Shown: piece after piece, positions 16,333-23,982 of the stretch
How the letters are laid out: the number at the start of each line of letters is the position of its first letter
How positions within the stretch are numbered: the stretch's first letter is position 1
Source of the DNA: RGIG5472 sp051867635
Lineage (GTDB): Bacteria; Bacillota; Clostridia; Oscillospirales; Oscillospiraceae
Direction: 5' to 3'
Length of the DNA: 64,000 nt
Assembly: GCA_051867635.1 (NCBI GenBank)
Contig: JBJDYT010000006.1
Location: 1 to 64,000, forward strand
Position numbers and translations under genes: made by a program
Notes under the pieces: generated by a model
Database searches by the model: none
What the model was told of the DNA's origin: nothing
What the model saw: only the letters and a program-made list of their open reading frames with translations

Positions 16333-16914
16333 TTATTGCATCCGTATGATATGCCCGGACATGGCCCGGGCTTCGCCCTCGTCGTGGGTCACCAGCAGCA
16401 CGGTCTTTCCCGCGCTGCGGCGGCGGACGGTCTCCATGGCCCTTTCCTTCGTCTCCTGATCCAGGCCCCGGAAAGGCTCGTCCAGCACCAGCAGCGTATG
16501 CTCCGCCAGCAGCGCCCGGGCGATGGCAAGGCGGCGCTTCATGCCGCCGCTGAACTCCGCCGCCGGGCCGGTCTCGTCCCCGAGGCCCAGCTCCCGCAGC
16601 AGCGCCGGGATCTCGCGGACCGCCGCCTCTCCCTCTGCCACAAAGCGGAGGTTCCCCTCCGCCGTGAGCCGGGTCAGCAGCCGGTCCTCCTGGAACACCG
16701 CGCTGACGCGCTGGCCCTCCATGCCGCTGATCTCGCCCTCATCCGCCGTCTCCAGGCCCAGGAGGATGCGCAGCAGCGTGGTCTTGCCGCAGCCCGAGGG
16801 GCCCATGAGGCAGGTGGTCTCCCCCTCCGGGAGGGCCAGGTCCATGCCCCGCAGCACCTGCTTTTCGCCGAAGGCCTTCCAAATATTCCGCAGCTCCGTC
16901 ACATCCGCCCCCAT
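16333..16914 (-). CDS. ABC transporter ATP-binding protein (nitrate/sulfonate/taurine-type importer)
   Basis: The 193-residue ATPase is short for this class (usually 240-260) because it ends soon after the H-loop. Motifs: Walker A GPSGCGKT, Q-loop VFQEDRLL, signature FSGGMKRR, Walker B LLVLDEPFRGLD and LLVTHDEGEA. The EDRLL Q-loop and FSGGM signature are typical of SsuB/TauB-like importers. The ATG at 16914 overlaps the permease end by 16 bases; a GTG at 16902 with a 4-base GTGA overlap is an alternative. Last gene of a four-gene minus-strand operon (TM1266-type, binding protein, permease, ATPase). Confidence 0.9.
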   Translation of the reverse strand: MGADVTELRNIWKAFGEKQVLRGMDLALPEGETTCLMGPSGCGKTTLLRILLGLETADEGEISGMEGQRVSAVFQEDRLLTRLTAEGNLRFVAEGEAAVREIPALLRELGLGDETGPAAEFSGGMKRRLAIARALLAEHTLLVLDEPFRGLDQETKERAMETVRRRSAGKTVLLVTHDEGEARAMSGHIIRMQ

Positions 16915-17666
16915 TTCTCCTCCGCCAGGCGCAGCAGCCACAGCGCCAGCTTCTCCGTGGCCGCGCTGACGGCCACGATGGTCACCGTCCAGGCAAAGAG
17001 CTCCGGCGTGTTGAGATAGATCTTCGCCTCATACAGCTTCTCGCCGAGAGAGCCGTCCGGGATGCCGATGACCTCCGCCGCCACGCCCGCTTTCCAGCAA
17101 TAGCCCAGCGCCGCCGAGGCCGCCGCCCGGAAGCGGGGCAGTATCTCCGGCAGGTAGAGGTAGCGCACGCGCCGCCCAAGCGGCACCCGGAACACCCGGG
17201 CCATCTCCGCGAGCTCCCCTTCCAGCTGCTCCACCGCCTCCCGGATGCTGAGATACAGCACCGGGAACACCATGAGAAAGGAGATCAGCACCGAGAGGTT
17301 CCGCGACGAGACCCAAATCAGCGCCACGATGACGAAGGACGCCACAGGGGTGGCCTTCACCGCGGCCAGGAGGGGGGCCAGCAGGTCCCCCACCCATTTC
17401 CTCCGCGCCGCCAGCACGCCCAGCGCCACCGCCAGCACCGCCGCCAAGCCGAAACCCGCGGCGATGCGGGAGAGGGAGAAGGCGATGGAACGCCAGAACT
17501 CCCCCTCCCCCATGAGGCGCAGCAGCGCCCGGGCCGTGGCGGCAGGGGTGGCCAGCAGAAATTCCTGCCCCACCCACATGCCGGCCAGCTGCCAGACCGT
17601 GAGCCAGAGCAGCACGGCCCAGAGCCGTATATGCTTCTTACTTCCCGATGTAGTAGTACTCCTCAT
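16899..17666 (-). CDS. ABC transporter permease (BPD_transp_1, SsuC/TauC-like)
   Basis: The 255-residue inner-membrane permease has about six helices and a cytoplasmic coupling loop. The loop carries VFRVPLGRRVRYLYLPEILP, the EAA-type motif that docks on the ATPase. Sequence style (VGQEFLLATPAATARAL at the start, GYCWKAGVAAEVIG) is that of sulfonate/nitrate/thiamine-precursor importers. From the ATG at 17666 the gene overlaps the binding-protein gene by 29 bases; a GTG at 17615 would leave a 22-base gap, and neither has a clear ribosome site. Substrate unknown. Confidence 0.88.
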   Translation of the reverse strand: MRSTTTSGSKKHIRLWAVLLWLTVWQLAGMWVGQEFLLATPAATARALLRLMGEGEFWRSIAFSLSRIAAGFGLAAVLAVALGVLAARRKWVGDLLAPLLAAVKATPVASFVIVALIWVSSRNLSVLISFLMVFPVLYLSIREAVEQLEGELAEMARVFRVPLGRRVRYLYLPEILPRFRAAASAALGYCWKAGVAAEVIGIPDGSLGEKLYEAKIYLNTPELFAWTVTIVAVSAATEKLALWLLRLAEEKWGRM

Positions 17667-18645
17667 CCGGCAGCGTGCCTCCCACAGCCTTGGCGTTCTG
17701 CCCGTGCAGCAGCTCGAGGTAGGCGCTGAGCTGGTCCTTCATCTCCTGGCCTCGGATGCAGACGATGTTGCAGTAGGGCAGCGCCTTCTTCGCCACCGCC
17801 GCCTGGATGATGTCATAGGATTCGATCAGCGCCGCCGCCTCGTCGGTGTTGGCGTTCACATAGTCCACGGAATCCGCGTACTGCTCCAAAAACAGGTCGA
17901 TGGCGCCGCCGTGCTCCTCCACGAACGCCGTCCGGGCGATGACGCAGCCGGTGATCAGGGCGCTGCCGTCCCCCAGTTCCTCCCAAAGCTCATTGAGGTC
18001 CAGGGCCACCCGGATGTTCTCATTCTGCATCTGCGCGGCGGAGGCAAAGGGCTGGGGCAGCAGGGCCACGCCCTGCTCGTCCGCCGCCAGGGCGGCCACG
18101 CACTCCGCGTGCTCGCTCTTCCACTCCACCGCGGCCTCCACATTGTAGGAATCCAGAATGTGCTGCAGGGCGTACTCCGTGGTGGAGCCCTTGCCGGAGG
18201 AATAGATGGTGCGGCCGGCCAGATCCTCCACGGAATGCACCGTGTCGCCGTTCTCCACGATATACAGCACGCCCAGGGTGTTCACCGCCAGCACGCGCAC
18301 CGCGCCCTGGGTGTTGTTATAGAGCGTGGCGCCCAGGTTCGCCGGGACGCAGGCCACGTCCAGCTCGCCGCTGCCGATGCCCGCCACGATCTCGTCGGGG
18401 CTGGCCACCAGGGTAAACTCATAGGTGTTGGTGCCGGTGCTGCCCGCGTCGCTCTCGCTCATGAGCTGGACCATGCCCATGCCCGTGGGGCCCTTGATGG
18501 CGGCCACCCGCAGCGTGGCGGGATCCGCCGCCGTCTGTTCCTCCTGCTCTCCGTCCTGCTGATCCTCCGGCTGCTCCGCCGCGCCGCAGGCGGTGAGAGA
18601 CAGGGCCAGCACCAGAGCCAGCAGCAAACTCATCCATTTTTTCAT
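17638..18645 (-). CDS. ABC transporter substrate-binding lipoprotein (SsuA/NMT1-like)
   Basis: The 335-residue product has a signal peptide with lipobox LTAC (about 17-20), a Gln/Glu/Asp-rich linker, and a type II periplasmic-binding fold starting ATLRVAAIKGPTGMGM. SPDEIVAGIGSGELDVACVP and AGRTIYSSGKGSTTEYAL are conserved positions of the nitrate/sulfonate/taurine/HMP-precursor binding group. Its start codon overlaps the stop of the upstream TM1266-type gene (ATGA), so the two are translationally coupled. The ligand could be a sulfonate, a pyrimidine precursor or a small aromatic; the sequence does not decide. Confidence 0.88.
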   Translation of the reverse strand: MKKWMSLLLALVLALSLTACGAAEQPEDQQDGEQEEQTAADPATLRVAAIKGPTGMGMVQLMSESDAGSTGTNTYEFTLVASPDEIVAGIGSGELDVACVPANLGATLYNNTQGAVRVLAVNTLGVLYIVENGDTVHSVEDLAGRTIYSSGKGSTTEYALQHILDSYNVEAAVEWKSEHAECVAALAADEQGVALLPQPFASAAQMQNENIRVALDLNELWEELGDGSALITGCVIARTAFVEEHGGAIDLFLEQYADSVDYVNANTDEAAALIESYDIIQAAVAKKALPYCNIVCIRGQEMKDQLSAYLELLHGQNAKAVGGTLPDEEYYYIGK

Positions 18646-18914
18646 TGTCCTTCTTTCCTTTCCTGCACATTTTCGGGAGCGTAGACCGTCTTGGAGCTGA
18701 CGCCGCCGATCCGTCCCAGCTTGCCCGCCAGGGCGCTGATGACGTCCTGGGGCGCGTCCACCGCCACGGAGATCAGCGACACGCCGTGCTGCCGGCAGGG
18801 CAGGCCCATACGGCCCAGGATATATTCCCCGTACTCATGGAGCAGGGCGTTGAGCTCCTCCGCCGCGCCGCGGTCGGTGACCACGAGGGCGATGATGGCG
18901 ATGCGTTTGTTCAT
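18642..18914 (-). CDS. TM1266-type putative regulator of the iron-only hydrogenase system
   Basis: The 90-residue protein has the NikR/ACT-like ferredoxin fold seen in the TM1266 family: MNKRIAIIALVVTDRG, LLHEYGEYILGRMGLP, GVSLISVAVDAPQDVISAL and GKLGRIGGVSSKTVY are its conserved blocks. Members are usually encoded with the HydE, HydF and HydG maturases of FeFe hydrogenase, and their molecular role is unproven. Here the gene is instead first in an operon with an ABC importer, coupled by an ATGA overlap, and sits behind a 170-base leader ending in a terminator. Confidence 0.88.
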   Translation of the reverse strand: MNKRIAIIALVVTDRGAAEELNALLHEYGEYILGRMGLPCRQHGVSLISVAVDAPQDVISALAGKLGRIGGVSSKTVYAPENVQERKEGQ

Positions 18915-18955
18915 GGCAGGTCCTTCCTCCCCTTTTTCTTCGGAACGGCACCGGA

Positions 18956-19125
18956 AAACAAAAACTCCCCTGCCCGCAGGGCAAGGGAGATACGTTCCGT
19001 CCGGGCACGGCCCTTTCCGCCGCGTCCCTTCCGCTTCGCATCTTCCGCGCAGGAGCGTATCCTTGCCTGTCAGACCGAATGCCTGTATGTTCCGGCTCGG
19101 GGTCAGCGCCGCTTTCCCCTCGCTG
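18956..19125 (-). promoter_or_regulatory. structured leader with terminator, riboswitch candidate of unassigned class
   Basis: Read leftward, transcription from the promoter at 19160-19132 gives a ~170-base leader. It ends in a textbook terminator: CTCCCTTGCCC, loop TGC, GGGCAGGGGAG (11 bp with one GU pair), then TTTTTG at about 18964-18960, all upstream of the TM1266-type start codon. A leader with a terminator before the first gene is the hallmark of transcription attenuation. I see no T-box, TPP, SAM, cobalamin or FMN core motif, so the class is open. Confidence 0.6.
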
Positions 19126-19131
19126 CGGCCT

Positions 19132-19160
19132 ATTGTAGCAGAGGCCGCGGTATTTGTCAA
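19132..19160 (-). promoter_or_regulatory. strong sigma-A promoter of the TM1266-ABC operon
   Basis: Read leftward: TTGACA (19160-19155), exactly 17 bases, TACAAT (19137-19132). The -35 is perfect and the -10 differs by one base. Confidence 0.8.
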
Positions 19161-19245
19161 TGCTTCCCAACTCCGGCGCGGAGGGGCGAAAAAAGCGCGC
19201 CCCCGGCAGGGGGACGCGCTTTGCATGCGCTATGCCGCGGCCGCC

Positions 19246-20451
19246 TCACTGGCGCTCGCTCAGCAGGGTGAAGCCGGCCTTTGTCAGCTCGTCGCGGATC
19301 TCGCGGATCTGCTGGGCGTCCCTGGTCTCCAGCCCCAGGGTCAAGAAGCAGCTGGTGATGGCCATGCTGGTGTCGCTGCGGTCGTGGTGGACGCTGACCA
19401 CGTTGCCGCCGCAGCGGCTGATGATCTCGCTGACGCCCTGCAGCTGGCCGGGCTTATCCTCCAGGGCGATCACCAGGTTGGTGTTGCGGCCGCTCATGAC
19501 CAGGCCCCGGGTGATGACGCGGCTGAGGATGTTGACGTCGATGTTGCCGCCGGAGACGAGGCAGACAGCCTTCTTCCCCTGCAGGTCCACCTTGTTGAAC
19601 ATGGCGGCGGCCACGCTGACCGCCCCCGCGCCCTCGGCGATGAGCTTCTGCTTTTCGATCAGCGCCAGGATGGCGGCGGCGATCTCGTCCTCGCTCACCG
19701 TCACCACCTCGTCCACATACTGCTCCACCATGGAGTAGGTGATGTCGCCGGGGTGCTTCACCGCGATGCCGTCGGCAAAGGTGGAAACGCTGCCCAGAGT
19801 CAGCTTCTCATGGGCGCGGATGCTGTCGAACATGCTGGCGGCCTTTTCCGCCTGCACGCCGTAGACCTTCACGTCGGGCCGCAGGCTCTTGATGGCGAAG
19901 GCCACGCCGCTGATGAGCCCGCCGCCGCCCACGGGGACCAGCACCGCGTCCACGTCGTCCAGCTGGTCCAGGATCTCCAGCCCGATGGTGCCCTGCCCCG
20001 CGATGACCAGCTCGTCGTCAAAGGGGTGGATGAAGGTGGCGCCGGTCTCCTCCCGCAGCCTGCAGGCGTACTCATAGGCGTCGTCGTAGGCGCCCTTCAC
20101 CAGGCAGACGTCGGCCCCCAGGCGCTTGGTGGCCTCCACCTTGCTGATGGGCGCGCCGTCCGGCATGCAGATGGTGCTGCGGATGCCGCTGCGCGTGGCG
20201 GCCAGGGCCACGCCCTGGGCGTGGTTGCCCGCGCTGCAGGCGATGATGCCCCGGGCCTTCTCCGCCTCCGTCAGCTGGCTGATCTTGTAGTAGGCCCCCC
20301 GCAGCTTGAAGCTGCCGGTGATCTGCAGGTTCTCCGTCTTGAGATACAGCTCGCCGCTGCTGCCCAGGTTGGGCGCGGCGATGAGGTCCGTCTTGCGGGC
20401 CACGTCCTTCAGCACGAAGGCCGCATGGTAGATCTTGTCTAATGTCAGCAT
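19246..20451 (-). CDS. ilvA: threonine ammonia-lyase with C-terminal ACT domain
   Basis: PLP-dependent enzyme converting threonine to 2-oxobutanoate and ammonia, the entry step to isoleucine. The 401-residue product has the PLP lysine in GSFKLRGA (about 54-61), the NHAQGVA loop, the phosphate-binding GGGGL, and a C-terminal ACT domain from about residue 325. The size and single ACT domain match the 400-residue Firmicutes form. The ATG at 20451 follows GGAGAAGAG. A T-box leader precedes it, so expression should respond to an uncharged tRNA, most sensibly tRNA-Ile. Confidence 0.93.
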   Translation of the reverse strand: MLTLDKIYHAAFVLKDVARKTDLIAAPNLGSSGELYLKTENLQITGSFKLRGAYYKISQLTEAEKARGIIACSAGNHAQGVALAATRSGIRSTICMPDGAPISKVEATKRLGADVCLVKGAYDDAYEYACRLREETGATFIHPFDDELVIAGQGTIGLEILDQLDDVDAVLVPVGGGGLISGVAFAIKSLRPDVKVYGVQAEKAASMFDSIRAHEKLTLGSVSTFADGIAVKHPGDITYSMVEQYVDEVVTVSEDEIAAAILALIEKQKLIAEGAGAVSVAAAMFNKVDLQGKKAVCLVSGGNIDVNILSRVITRGLVMSGRNTNLVIALEDKPGQLQGVSEIISRCGGNVVSVHHDRSDTSMAITSCFLTLGLETRDAQQIREIRDELTKAGFTLLSERQ

Positions 20452-20514
20452 ACTCTCTTCTCCTCGTCCTCGTTTGACCGCTCCATCGGGTCCTTCCCCT
20501 CCGGGCGAAATGGG

Positions 20515-20785
20515 CAAAAATAAAAGTCCCCGCCTCTCAGCATAAGAGGCGAAGACACAACGCTCCGCGGTACCACTCTTATTGCCGCCGCAGCGGCCTC
20601 TCCGCGCAGGCCCATCAGCCCGCTGACCGATAACGGTGTCCGCCGTCTTCCACTACTGCCGCCGCGGCGGTTTCCCGGAAGCTGCTGCGGGGCGATCCGC
20701 CACAGTCCGCAGCCCCGCCTTGCACCGTCCGGCGTCTCTCTGCTCCTGCGCGTTACCATGGCCGTTCCCCGTTTATAACGCATTT
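20515..20785 (-). promoter_or_regulatory. T-box riboswitch controlling ilvA
   Basis: Read leftward the leader contains Stem I elements (CAGAGAG, then GGTGCAAG about 12 bases later) and the antiterminator T-box AAGAGTGGTACCGCGG, whose bulge TGGTACCGCGG is at 20575-20565. The terminator CGCCTCT-loop-AGAGGCG (20551-20531) with a T-rich tail follows. TGGT in the bulge calls for a tRNA with discriminator A, as in tRNA-Ile. Two specifier candidates are visible: ATC (Ile) in GGCGGATCGCC and ACC (Thr) in GGGAAACC. Isoleucine is biologically favoured. Confidence 0.93.
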
Positions 20786-20791
20786 TTTGTC

Positions 20792-20820
20792 AGTTTATTC
20801 CTCTCCTGCCCGTTTGTCAA
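20792..20820 (-). promoter_or_regulatory. promoter of the T-box/ilvA transcript
   Basis: Read leftward: TTGACA (20820-20815), 17 bases, TAAACT (20797-20792). Confidence 0.65.
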
Positions 20821-20866
20821 CTGCCATTTCCGCCAAACCGCAGGGCGGCGGAGGACGGGAGTCTAT

Positions 20867-20894
20867 CATATTTTACCTCTTGTCCCCATAGGTA
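20867..20894 (+). promoter_or_regulatory. sigma-E-like promoter of the spoVB-type gene
   Basis: CATATT (20867-20872), 14 bases, CATAGGTA (20887-20894). The -35 matches the mother-cell sigma-E consensus and the -10 keeps its CATA core. It sits 33 bases before the flippase start, and spoVB is sigma-E dependent in Bacillus subtilis. Confidence 0.55.
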
Positions 20895-20927
20895 TGGGGA
20901 GAGGGGGGATCTGCTCTGCGCCGGAAA

Positions 20928-22412
20928 ATGCCCATTTTTTACAGCGCGCTGCTGCTGACGGGGGTAAACCTGCTGCTGCGGCTGGCGACCACGTCGTTCC
21001 ACGTCTACATCTCCGGCCGCATCGGCGCGGCGGGCGTGGGGCTGCTGCAGCTGGTCATGTCCGTGTCCATGCTGGCCAGGACCGCTGGTATCGCGGGGAT
21101 ACGGACCACGGCCATGTATCTGGCCGCCGAGGAGCTGGGACGGCGCAGGCGGGGCGCTTTGGGCCGCGTTCTCTCCGGCTGCTTCTTCTACAGCGCCGTC
21201 TGCGGCGGGGCGGTGGCCCTGGGGCTTTACTTCGGCGCGCCGTTTCTGGCGGAGCGCTGGATCGGGGACCTGAGGACCGTGGGCGCGCTGCGGCTCTTCG
21301 CCGTCTTTCTCCCCGCCACCTGCCTGGGCGGGGTGCTGACAGGGTATTTCACCGCCGCGGGCCGCATCGCCGCCCTCTCCGCGGTGGAGATCGCGGAGCA
21401 GCTCTGCTCCATGGCCGTCACGCTGGGTGCCCTCTCCCTCTGGGCGGGGAACGACCCGGCCCGGGCCTGCGAGGCCGTGGTCCTGGGCGGCGGGGCGGGG
21501 GCCTGCCTGACGCTGCTCTGCCTGCTCCTGCTGCGCCGCCGGGAGCAGCCCGAAGCTCCCCGGAAGACCCCCGTGCTCCGCCGGCTGCTTCGCAGCGCCG
21601 TGCCTCTCGCCCTGGCGGACGACCTGAAGGCGGGGCTCTCCACGGCGGAGAACCTGATCGTCCCCCAGCGCCTCGGCCTGTACGCTGGCGCAGAGGAGCC
21701 CCTGGCGGCCTTCGGCACCGTCAGCGGCATGGTCTTCCCCCTTCTCATGTTCCCCTCGGCCATCCTCTTCGCCCTGTCGGAGCTGCTGATCCCGGAGCTG
21801 GCCCGCTGCGCCGCCGCGGGCAGCACCCGGCGCATCCGCTACCTGACCCGCCGCAGCCTGCGGGTATCCATGCTCTACGGTCTTTGCTGCGGCGGGCTGC
21901 TGTACCTTTTCGCGGAGCCTCTGTGCGGGCTGCTCTACCACAGCGGCGAAGCCGGGAGCAGTCTGCGGCGCTTCGCCTTTCTCGCCCCCATGCTCTACTG
22001 CGACATCGTCACCGACGCTGCGACCAAGGGGCTTGGGCAGCAGCAGTACTGCGTGCTGTACAACATCCTGACCTCGGCGCTGGACATCGCGCTGCTGTAC
22101 CTGCTGCTGCCGGTATGCGGCATGGAGGGCTATTTTATCAGCTTTCTCATCTCCCACCTGCTGAACTTTCTTCTGAGCATCCGGCGGCTCCGCCGCGTCA
22201 CCGGGGTCGCTTTCCCCCTTCATGTCCCCCTCCTCGCCATGGCCGCGGCGCTGCTGGCGGTCTGGGCCGCGGCCCAGTTCCCTTCCCCGGCGCTGCGGGC
22301 GGGCGTGTTTCTCGCCATGACCGTGTGCCTGTGCTGCCTCTTCGGCATCCTGCGCCGGGAGGACCTGCAGTGGCTCCGGGGGCTCATACGGCCCGGGAAG
22401 CGGCGGCCTTGA
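20928..22412 (+). CDS. spoVB: SpoVB-type oligosaccharide flippase (MATE/MVF superfamily)
   Basis: The 494-residue protein has about 14 predicted membrane helices in the MOP-exporter fold. N-terminal TGVNLLLRLATTSFHVYISG and central ENLIVPQRLGLYAG resemble SpoVB and related lipid-II flippases. In endospore formers SpoVB acts in the mother cell in spore cortex peptidoglycan synthesis. A sigma-E-like promoter directly upstream supports that reading. The ATG at 20928 has only a weak G-rich ribosome site 15-20 bases upstream. Alternatives are another lipopolysaccharide or stage V family flippase, so the symbol is probable rather than certain. Confidence 0.78.
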   Translation: MPIFYSALLLTGVNLLLRLATTSFHVYISGRIGAAGVGLLQLVMSVSMLARTAGIAGIRTTAMYLAAEELGRRRRGALGRVLSGCFFYSAVCGGAVALGLYFGAPFLAERWIGDLRTVGALRLFAVFLPATCLGGVLTGYFTAAGRIAALSAVEIAEQLCSMAVTLGALSLWAGNDPARACEAVVLGGGAGACLTLLCLLLLRRREQPEAPRKTPVLRRLLRSAVPLALADDLKAGLSTAENLIVPQRLGLYAGAEEPLAAFGTVSGMVFPLLMFPSAILFALSELLIPELARCAAAGSTRRIRYLTRRSLRVSMLYGLCCGGLLYLFAEPLCGLLYHSGEAGSSLRRFAFLAPMLYCDIVTDAATKGLGQQQYCVLYNILTSALDIALLYLLLPVCGMEGYFISFLISHLLNFLLSIRRLRRVTGVAFPLHVPLLAMAAALLAVWAAAQFPSPALRAGVFLAMTVCLCCLFGILRREDLQWLRGLIRPGKRRP

Positions 22413-22427
22413 GCCGCCCGAAGCGTG

Positions 22428-22463
22428 AAAAAAGGGGCGGCCCCTCCGGGCCGTCCCTTTTTA
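22428..22463. terminator. bidirectional terminator between spoVB and malQ
   Basis: AAAAAAGGGGCGGCCC, loop CTCC, GGGCCGTCCCTTTTT. Serves both convergent genes. Confidence 0.88.
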
Positions 22464-22472
22464 TATTTTGTC

Positions 22473-23957
22473 TCACAGCCTGCCGTACATCCAGGTGTAG
22501 TCCCGCAGGCGGGCCGCCAGCTTCTCCGTGGCTTCGCCCGGGAGCATGCGCCATTCCCAGTTGCCGCCGCAGGTACCGGGGGTGTTCATGCGGGCCTCCG
22601 CCCCCAGGCCCAGGCAGTCCTGCATCTGGGCCACGAACAGATCCGCCACGCTGCCCATGCCGCCCCGGATGACCCCCCAGTGGAAGCCCTCCCGCTCGTT
22701 CAATCCCAGGTAGCGCCTGGCGAAGTCGATGTCCTCCGCGCTGGCCTGGTCGCGCCACTGCAGCGCCGTCTCGTTGTCGTGGGTGCCCACATAGCAGACG
22801 CAGTTGCGGCCGTAGTTGTGAGGCAGGTAGTCTCCCGGCTCCCGGGAGTCGAAGGCGAATTCCAGCACCTTCATGCCGGGGAAGCCGGACTCCTCCAGCA
22901 GCTGATGCACCTCCGGCGTCAGGAAGCCCAGGTCCTCCGCGATGATGGGAGTGTCCCGGAAGCGGTCCCGCAGCAGGCCCACCAGCTCCATGCCGGGGCC
23001 CTTCTGCCAGCGGCCCTCCCGGGCGGTCTCCGCGCCGTAGGGCACGCTCCAGTAGCTCTCAAAGCCCCGGAAGTGGTCGATGCGGATGACGTCGTAGAGC
23101 CGTCTCGCCCCCTCGATGCGCCGCAGCCACCAGCCAAAGCCGTCCTGCCGCATTTTATCCCAGTCGTACAGGGGATTGCCCCAGAGCTGGCCGTCCGCGC
23201 TGAAATAGTCCGGCGGTACGCCGGCCACCTCCCGGGGAACGTACTGCTCGTCCATCTGGAAATTCTCCGGCCCGCTCCATACGTCCGCGCTGTCCATGGC
23301 GACGTAGATGGGCAGGTCCCCGATGACCCGGATGCCCAGGGCGTGGATATAGCTTCTCAGGGCGTTCCACTGCTTATAAAACAGGAACTGGATATAGGTG
23401 AACAGGCGGCAGTCGCCCGCGAGCTGCCCGCGGTACCGCTCCACCACCTCTTTCGAGCTGCGGCGGCGGATATCCTCGTCCTCCCACTCCGTCCAGGCCT
23501 TCATGCCGAAATGGCGCTTGAGGGCCATGAACAGGGCGTAGTCCGGGAGCCACCCCTCGTTTTCCTTCTCAAACCGGGCCACCGCCTCCTTATCCCGCTC
23601 CCAGCCGCGGTCGCAGGCCTTCTGCAGTATGTCAAAGCGGGCGGCGTAGATGCGGCCGTAGTCCACACGCCGGGGGTCGCTCCCCCAGTCCGCGCCCTCC
23701 AGCTCCTCCTCCGTCAGCAGACCGTCCTCCTTCAGCAGCTCCAGGTCGATGAAATACGGGTTGCCCGCGAAGGTGGAAAAGGGAGAATAGGGGGAATCGC
23801 CGTAGCTGGTGGGGCCCAGGGGCAGGAGCTGCCAATAGCTCTGCCCCGCGGCGTGCAGAAAGTCCGCGAAGGCGTAAGCCTGTTTGCCCAGCGTCCCGAT
23901 GCCGTATGGGCCGGGCAAGGCGCTGATCGGCATCAGAATGCCGCTTTTTCGTTCCAT
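22473..23957 (-). CDS. malQ: 4-alpha-glucanotransferase (GH77 amylomaltase)
   Basis: Transfers maltosyl and longer glucan units between maltodextrins, releasing glucose. The 494-residue protein matches the ~500-residue bacterial amylomaltase. SGILMPISALPGPYGIG opens the barrel, the nucleophile aspartate is in VIRIDHFRGF (about 285), the acid/base glutamate in PIIAEDLGFLTPEV (about 333), and the stabilising aspartate in VGTHDNETAL (about 386). It is last in a minus-strand operon with two permeases and a sugar-binding lipoprotein, so the importer probably carries maltodextrins. Confidence 0.96.
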   Translation of the reverse strand: MERKSGILMPISALPGPYGIGTLGKQAYAFADFLHAAGQSYWQLLPLGPTSYGDSPYSPFSTFAGNPYFIDLELLKEDGLLTEEELEGADWGSDPRRVDYGRIYAARFDILQKACDRGWERDKEAVARFEKENEGWLPDYALFMALKRHFGMKAWTEWEDEDIRRRSSKEVVERYRGQLAGDCRLFTYIQFLFYKQWNALRSYIHALGIRVIGDLPIYVAMDSADVWSGPENFQMDEQYVPREVAGVPPDYFSADGQLWGNPLYDWDKMRQDGFGWWLRRIEGARRLYDVIRIDHFRGFESYWSVPYGAETAREGRWQKGPGMELVGLLRDRFRDTPIIAEDLGFLTPEVHQLLEESGFPGMKVLEFAFDSREPGDYLPHNYGRNCVCYVGTHDNETALQWRDQASAEDIDFARRYLGLNEREGFHWGVIRGGMGSVADLFVAQMQDCLGLGAEARMNTPGTCGGNWEWRMLPGEATEKLAARLRDYTWMYGRL

Positions 23958-23982
23958 ATCAGGTCGTTCTCCTCTTGCTTTT

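Noticed and set aside
15136..17019. 627-codon plus-strand frame starting in the DMT exporter gene
   Set aside because: Crosses the hairpin cluster and two real genes; repetitive Gly/Arg/Pro composition.
18956..19125. Assigning the TM1266 leader to the molybdenum-cofactor riboswitch
   Set aside because: Only a short CCGAGCC-like resemblance; no reliable alignment possible by eye, so it is left unassigned.
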